From Paramacrobiotus richtersi (lineage: Eukaryota; Tardigrada; Eutardigrada; Parachela; Macrobiotidae): a DNA stretch of 22,152 bases. Location of the stretch: positions 1 through 22,152 of the forward strand of contig JAQGAU010000990.1 in the NCBI GenBank assembly GCA_034698045.1, given 5' to 3'. Shown here piece after piece: positions 18,001 through 22,152 of the stretch; positions within the stretch are counted from its first letter, which is position 1; each line of letters starts with the position of its first letter. Under the pieces are notes generated by a model, which saw only the letters and a list, made by a program, of their open reading frames with translations, ran no database searches and was not told where the DNA came from. A program made the position numbers and the translations under genes.

Positions 18001-19018
18001 TTTGCTTTCGCTGTCAGCAGCGTTCGAAATTCTTATTCGATATAATTCTAATGTAATTCGAAATATTTGTAATTAAGTATTCCCTCTGGACAATAAGCAA
18101 GCAATGAGCAGTTTGCACTTCTGAGTAATCAGACTTATGACATAAAAGCTGCAGATAAATAGTTTCAGATTCATCATGTTTCGGAAATGGATCCTACAGC
18201 TGCATACGTTGCGGAGCGCTTGTACTTATTTTACACCACGGGGAGTGTTTACATGCTGCCGCGGCTGCGTAACCAACGAGGAAATTCGTTGCACCGAGTT
18301 CGTTACAAATAGGTCAGTTCCATTGTAAAACACAAAATTGTGACAACAAGCAGAATAAGGTACTTACCAGCGTGCGCGCTACTGGTCTGAATACAGCCCA
18401 GTAGAGATCCTGCAGCTTGTTTCCCCCTAGTTTGACATACGACAGTTTCGGAATTGCTAAGTCCATTGCAGCACTGGGCGCCGGAATTAAAGGGTCCATT
18501 AGAAACTGCAGGGAGTTGGCATCGATGGCGTCAATATCGTTGTAATTTAAACTGAGCACTTGTAACGACTGAAATCCGCGCACAAATTCGCCATCCAGGT
18601 AGCCTATCTTGGAGTGATAAATTTCCAGAGTCCGTATCATGTGCTTTACGTTGTCCAAAAACTGGGGCACTGGAACTCTTGCTCGGTTTCGTTGTGCCAG
18701 CTGTCCGTTATCCGTCTTGAATCCGTACAGTACAATCGTGACCAAGTCCTTTCGGTACGGCAGTGGTTGTACATCTCGTCGCATCATGTTGCATTGATTT
18801 TCCTTTGAAGTATCCTGACAGCTCAGCCAGATCATTGTGACGTTGGAGGGTATAAGATTCACGCTAAATGAAAAGGGTATATCTAGATCAGATGTTTCGC
18901 ACAGGAGCTGGGACAAGGCATTGTAAGTGCATGTAGGATGTGGTACTTCCAAAGACCATGTACCGCATCCTGCCGAAGAAACCGCTAACCATACCATCAT
19001 TACACGAAATTCTACCAT
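15020..19018 (-). CDS. Secreted LRR protein with novel Cys-rich C-terminal domain (LRR copy 4, intact)
   Basis: The exons are 19018-18368, 17300-16928 and 15864-15020. Junctions are ACGCTG|GTAAGT...gttttcag|ACA (phase 0) and AAAT|GTATGT...ttcgcag|GC (phase 1). The total is 1869 nt, 622 aa, without a break. I chose the ATG at 19018 (MVEFRVMMVWLAVSSAGCGTW) because it matches copy 2; an in-frame ATG 17 codons upstream would bury the signal peptide. The domain order is that of copy 2: signal peptide, LRRNT cap (four Cys), about 5-6 LRRs (TLEIYHSKIGYLDGEFV, VLSLNYNDIDAID, VFYLHENKIREIP), LRRCT cap, then a ~280-aa domain with the same eight cysteines. Intron 2 carries a LINE 3' end in the opposite orientation. 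Intron 1 is about 155 nt longer than that of copy 2, mainly because of an extra segment at 17837-18075. It is most likely an extracellular recognition or adhesion protein; the ligand is unknown. Confidence 0.9.
16185..16700 (+). mobile_element. 5'-truncated CR1/L2-type LINE, 3' end
   Basis: The plus-strand frame ending at 16510 reads AGHTRSSDRLAQHPCPL, then ALWNELELPLVAYKSLNSYR, then HLFLLSTF and a stop. This is the usual C-terminal tail of CR1/L2-like reverse-transcriptase ORFs (TRS..., LWN.L, SL.SF, HLF). A ~160-nt 3' UTR follows, with a GCGGGCAACGCCCCG stem-loop and a GACAATAAACC(ATT)n tail. The minus-strand LINE at 20207-22152 has the same layout. The corresponding stretch of LRR copy 2 intron 2 (about 8350-8470) lacks it, so it inserted after the two genes separated. 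There is no room for the rest of ORF2. Confidence 0.8.
17837..18075. other. Intron 1 segment present only in LRR copy 4, with TATA box
   Basis: Intron 1 of copies 2 and 4 aligns on both sides (around 9520/17825 and 9604/18090), but this ~240 bp has no counterpart in copy 2. It contains GCTATATAAACGC at about 17966 followed by a TTCGAAATTC...ATTCGAAAT stretch. That layout is seen in solo LTRs of arthropod retroelements, but I could not confirm LTR ends or a target duplication. It is recorded as an insertion of unknown type, possibly an old solo LTR. Confidence 0.35.
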
Positions 19019-19413
19019 TTTGATTGAACGTGGTAACGAGCAGCGATCAGACGGCCTGTAGTTTGTCAAGGTTATATTACAGGATCTGTGAAGATATATC
19101 TACAGCTGTACTGATGAACTAAGTCAGGGTAACACAAATTCAAAATCGTGGATAGAATATCTAGTGTTTCAGCGACGTCATATCAATATATCAAGTTCCG
19201 TGCTGCGAAGATGACATGAAGAAACCGAATCTTATCGATAATCCTCTTGATAATTCTTCAAACCAATTGTTCTTGAATTCCGTTTTTATCCAGTCTGACG
19301 GTAGTTATTGTTTCTTGAGACCTTCGTGATAGCACCGATTGTTCAGTTTGTTTCGAACGTGACAGCACGATGTTGTATAAATTTAGAGTAATCAGCTTGA
19401 ACTTTGACGCATA

Positions 19414-19603
19414 CGAGGTGCAAGTTAAAATTGTTGCAACAGAATTTACTCCAAAGCGCTGGATACAGATTTTTTTCCAGCTGTTATGACAGATGTTCAA
19501 AATATTCACTCTTATAGTTAAAGCACTTTTTTCACATTTTCTGTTTCTGTTGTCCAGGAAGCTGAGAATAATTTCAGTTGCAAGACTCTTTACTTGCACC
19601 TCG
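19414..19603. mobile_element. 190-bp mariner-like MITE
   Basis: The ends are CGAGGTGCAAGT...ACTTGCACCTCG with TA on both sides (19412-19413, 19604-19605). Inverted similarity continues to the TTGCAAC/GTTGCAA block, about 27 bp. The terminus resembles Mos1 (CCAGGTGTACAAGTAGG). There is no transposase. The equivalent flank of LRR copy 2 (about 10985-11010) runs straight across the site, so the insertion postdates the duplication. Confidence 0.85.
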
Positions 19604-19696
19604 TAATATGCTGCTGCTGGCGACATTGCTCACAGATATAATGGTAGCGAAATCAATACACACGGTAGCAATCCTGTCAACAATAAATACGACGAA

Positions 19697-19930
19697 TCAA
19701 GCCGTCGCTCGGGCCAGCTGGAACAGAAGCCTCAAGGTGCTGGGCTGCATGAGCTTCAGTTGGGTCAGATTAATATCGCCAAGTTTATCAGGACATTTAT
19801 ATGCCGTAGACAGAACGGTAATATCAGGATCCATCTGCTCATTCCAGTACAAGCGAAAAATGCTCAGCAAATTACGAGTTCAGTCCCGTGCCATGGTGAC
19901 TGCAATAACGTTTTCATCTAACCTGATCGC
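19697..19930 (-). pseudogene. Unidentified coding-like segment, family B copy 2
   Basis: The minus strand encodes RLYWNEQMDPDITVLSTAYK, then CPDKLGDINLTQLKLMQPSTL and LLFQLARATA before a stop at 19697. This matches the plus-strand segment at about 5870-6000. A weaker match continues upstream (DENVIAVTMARD against EDQSFFSLSMTMLGG), but the frame there is interrupted. It lies about 680 nt upstream of the start of LRR copy 4, on the same strand. I do not know the family. The plus-strand frame over the same bases (19578-19934) is its shadow. Confidence 0.5.
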
Positions 19931-19934
19931 TTAA

Positions 19935-20206
19935 CTAGAAGTACTGTAAATTATGGTTGCATCTGGGAGAAACCATTAATGACAAGCAAAACACTGTCAC
20001 CTTTCTTGACGCTAACTAAAGACCTTAACCAGGATTAGAACCCGAAAAACCTAAAATAACCACGCCCCATTATGCCATGGCACAATTATACTAGAAAAGT
20101 GCACTCGCTCGTTTCGGGCACTGGGAGATCAAAGCGAAAGGAAGCATTTGTTGAAAACAGTTCCTGGAAAGGGCAGCAAGATCGTTTACTCGCCACTTAA
20201 AAAAGA
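19935..20206. other. Short unassigned interval
   Basis: Nothing recognisable lies between the family B segment and the LINE tail. Confidence 0.4.
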
Positions 20207-20635
20207 CGATTATTATAATAATGGTTTATTGTCTCTGCGACGGGACGCGGTCCCCTTATGCAACAGACATAGCTGACGCAAAATTGTACGGAACAAAGTA
20301 AAAACATGGATAAAATTTTTTGGATAACAAAACAAATGCAGACAGCAAAGGGCGCAAGCAGCACATGTAAAAAAACAATTAACATGCCGATACTCCTTAA
20401 AAACAAAAGATTCACGACAAATGTAATGTCAAACTAAAAACAAATGCTTCTTCGTCCACGAGAGTTCCGTCCAGGAAATGTCGTCGAGGGCCTTCCGGAA
20501 AGTGTTCAGCGACTGATATGACGTCAGTGGGATCTCGAGCTCATTCCACAGCGCAACCAATCGTTCTACTACGGATCCCAGAGCGCACGGTACTGTCGTT
20601 CCACAAGCAGTGGTGGGTGCCGGTGAAAGAGGATG

Positions 20636-20780
20636 GGCCTACACATTTGGACGGAATCGGAATACGGAATCGGAATGCATTTGTCGGAACGGAATGCAAA
20701 TTTACGGAATCGTTGTCGGAATCGGAACATTTAGTCGGAATGGAAAAACAGCTGACGGAATAGGAATCAGAATGATCACA
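20636..20780 (+). repeat. Left TIR of foldback element (CGGAAT repeats)
   Basis: This matches 21839-21997 in inverted orientation, with a few indels and substitutions. It has an internal 5-12 bp periodicity of CGGAAT and CGGAATCGGAA units. Confidence 0.9.
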
Positions 20781-21203
20781 GTAGGGCAGTATGATCACTG
20801 TGCCCTTGGCTGTGTTGAATTTAACTCAACTGCAGTTACCATTAACACCACTAGCTGCAAAAATTTACCATATTGCCGAATTAAGCTGAGTTTATCAACT
20901 TATGTACTCCTAGCTCACTTTACTTATTTGATAACTGAAACGGTACAGCAAAGTTATTTTCCTAAGTTTCTCGTTTTCGTTCAAATGCGCGGTAAATGCT
21001 CTTATATCTGACCTTATCAAACGTAGCTTAGCAAGACTAACAAGACTTCTCAATCAGACTTCAGTTTGTTTTTAGTTTAGTTTAGCGAATTGTGCTTACG
21101 GTCAACGCGTATTGCTATCTGTGCAGTAAATGGTTTTGCTGGACGAAACTGTTTCAGAGTAATGCAGCTGCTGTTGGGTGGCGTTATCTATTCTCCTGTG
21201 GGA

Positions 21204-21334
21204 GCGAAGCCGCTCGCTAGTTAATAAGTTAAGCGAAAAATATGCATCTTTAATAAAGTAAACAATGCAATCGATCTCTTTAATAGAGTAAACAATGCAA
21301 TTGATCTCTTAACTATACTGGCGAGCGGCTTCGG
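21204..21334. mobile_element. ~131-bp MITE nested in the foldback element
   Basis: The ends CGAAGCCGCTCGC and GCGAGCGGCTTCG share the outer 13-16 bp with the MITE at 14737. The interior holds a tandem duplication of a ~29-nt unit (TAAACAATGCAAT(C/T)GATCTCTT-like). The flanks TGGGA and TCGGA could be a diverged 5-bp target duplication. Confidence 0.7.
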
Positions 21335-21838
21335 TCGGAATCTTTTTCGGTTTCCGTGCAATGAAAGTCCATTCGGGACCACCGTTTATAATTTTCCAAC
21401 TACTTGACTATTATCAACAAAAAGTCAGCACATTACAACCGAACACGGTACATATTGTAGCAGTAGAATTATGGTAAGCTGTTATCATTGGTTGTGACTA
21501 CTACCGGAAGTTCTTACTCATCAGTTCCATCTCTGACTCATTGTGCCGTAGCTCAATAACGGTTTATGTTTTCCTCTCTTTCTGAACTGCTTCTTCAGTC
21601 TCCGTGGTGCCTTCGTCCTGTTGTTTCTACAAGACCTAAGAAATCGTGTTAAGCGTGTTTGCGTGCCCGGCCTGCCCATTTCGATCGTAACACCTTTGCC
21701 GACTTATGGCAACCCGACTCTTAAGCCAATTCCCATAAGACAGCACACAAGAACATCAGAACCACCGTCGCTCCCATCGTGGTACGGCGAATAGCCACTC
21801 CGCTAGGGTTAGCGAAAGGCTAACGCTTTAATATATAT

Positions 21839-21997
21839 TGTGATCATTCCGATTTCTATTCCGTCAACTGTTATTCCGTTCCGACTAAATGTTCCGATTC
21901 CGACATTATTATTCCGACAGCGATTCCGTAAATTTGCATTCCGTTCCGACAAATGCATTCCGATTCCGTATTCCGATTCCGTCCAAATGTGTAGGCC
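21839..21997 (-). repeat. Right TIR of foldback element (CGGAAT repeats)
   Basis: Inverted partner of 20636-20780. It is slightly longer through an extra ATTATTATTCC-type stretch, consistent with repeat-number drift. Confidence 0.9.
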
Positions 21998-22152
21998 AAG
22001 AGGATGTGGATGTTGGGCCAGCTTGTCGAGGGAGCGTGTGTGACCTGAAACAGATTCGACGGCAGACACAGGCACCACGTACGGAAGTATGAACAGATTA
22101 CCAAGCGGAATAATGCCAAATCGTAATTTGTACAAAAACGCAAGCGATTTTT

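Larger units (their letters stand above)
20636..21997. mobile_element. 1362-bp foldback/Mutator-like element, non-autonomous
   Basis: Both ends are GGCCTACACATTTGGACGG and its complement, flanked by an exact 9-bp target duplication AAGAGGATG (20627-20635 and 21998-22006). The TIRs (20636-20780 and 21839-21997, about 145 and 159 bp) consist largely of degenerate CGGAAT/CGGAATCGGAA repeats and end inward at GAATGATCACA. A 9-bp duplication with long, repeat-built TIRs is typical of Foldback and Rehavkus-type members of the MuDR/Mutator group; this assignment rests on structure only. The ~1 kb interior has no transposase and carries a MITE. The site lies inside the LINE ORF. Confidence 0.85.
20207..22152 (-). 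mobile_element. CR1/L2-type LINE 3' end, split by a foldback element
   Basis: The minus strand from the right window edge reads KLRFGIIPLGNLF, then SGHTRSLDKLAQHPHPL, and is interrupted at 22006. It resumes after 20626 with RLVALWNELEIPLTSYQSLN, ISWTELSW and KKHLFLV plus a stop (about 20436). The two parts together match the uninterrupted LINE at 16185-16510. The 3' UTR has the GGGACCGCGTCCC stem and ends in GACAATAAACCATTATTATAATAATC (complement of about 20207-20232), given here only as the GACAATAAACC motif plus an ATT-rich tail. The 5' end lies outside the window. Confidence 0.8.

Noticed and set aside
19578-19934. 118-aa plus-strand frame with a leucine-rich start (MLLLATLL)
   Set aside because: It overlaps the mariner MITE end and is the antisense shadow of the family B segment, whose minus-strand peptide is conserved at 5870-6000.
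20541-20798. Frames rich in serine, aspartate and isoleucine across the foldback TIRs
   Set aside because: Translation of the CGGAAT repeats in various frames, not protein-coding sequence.
21807-21825. GTTAGC-GAAAG-GCTAAC hairpin as a terminator
   Set aside because: A six-base stem inside the foldback element with no adjacent gene; probably chance.
1-22152. CRISPR arrays, bacterial operons, riboswitches
   Set aside because: The DNA is spliced eukaryotic sequence; no regularly spaced direct repeats or bacterial signals were seen.

Overview
The window is animal (metazoan) nuclear DNA from an invertebrate, most likely an arthropod or another ecdysozoan. The evidence is spliced genes with GT/AG introns of 0.2-2 kb, secreted leucine-rich-repeat (LRR) proteins, 3' ends of CR1/L2-type LINEs, a Mos1-like mariner MITE, a foldback/Mutator-like element and several small MITEs. 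I cannot name the species.

The backbone is a head-to-tail cluster of one gene family on the minus strand, with four recognisable copies. Copies 2 (7155-10634) and 4 (15020-19018) are intact three-exon genes for secreted proteins of 620 and 622 aa. Each has a signal peptide, an LRRNT-like cap, about 5-6 LRRs, an LRRCT-like cap and a ~280-aa C-terminal domain with eight conserved cysteines that I do not recognise. Intron phases are 0 then 1 in both. Copy 1 (1-1002 plus an exon-1 remnant at 2094-2300) and copy 3 (12541-13590, split by an old Ty3/Gypsy gag-like fossil) are dead. Their shared extra segment suggests a common origin.

A second, unidentified coding-like family is on the plus strand at about 5740-6145. 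A reverse-oriented copy lies at 19697-19930, just upstream of LRR copy 4. Plus-strand stretches at 3246-4051 and 5090-5416 encode hydrophobic segments and may be remnants of a multi-pass membrane protein gene; I could not build a whole gene there.

Mobile DNA: a 355-bp TIR element (1396-1750), a MITE (14737-14854) with a relative at 21204-21334, and a 190-bp mariner-like MITE (19414-19603) whose empty site is visible at the equivalent position upstream of LRR copy 2. There are also two LINE 3' ends (16185-16700 plus; 20207-22152 minus). The second LINE is split by a 1362-bp foldback-type element (20636-21997) with 9-bp target duplications and TIRs built of degenerate CGGAAT repeats, and that element itself carries a MITE.

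A separate feature is a set of very short, nearly perfect palindromes with small loops at 1-25, 791-817, 3192-3251, 3603-3689, 5204-5230 and 6014-6036. They are concentrated in decaying or poorly constrained coding sequence and look like template-switch products rather than transposons.
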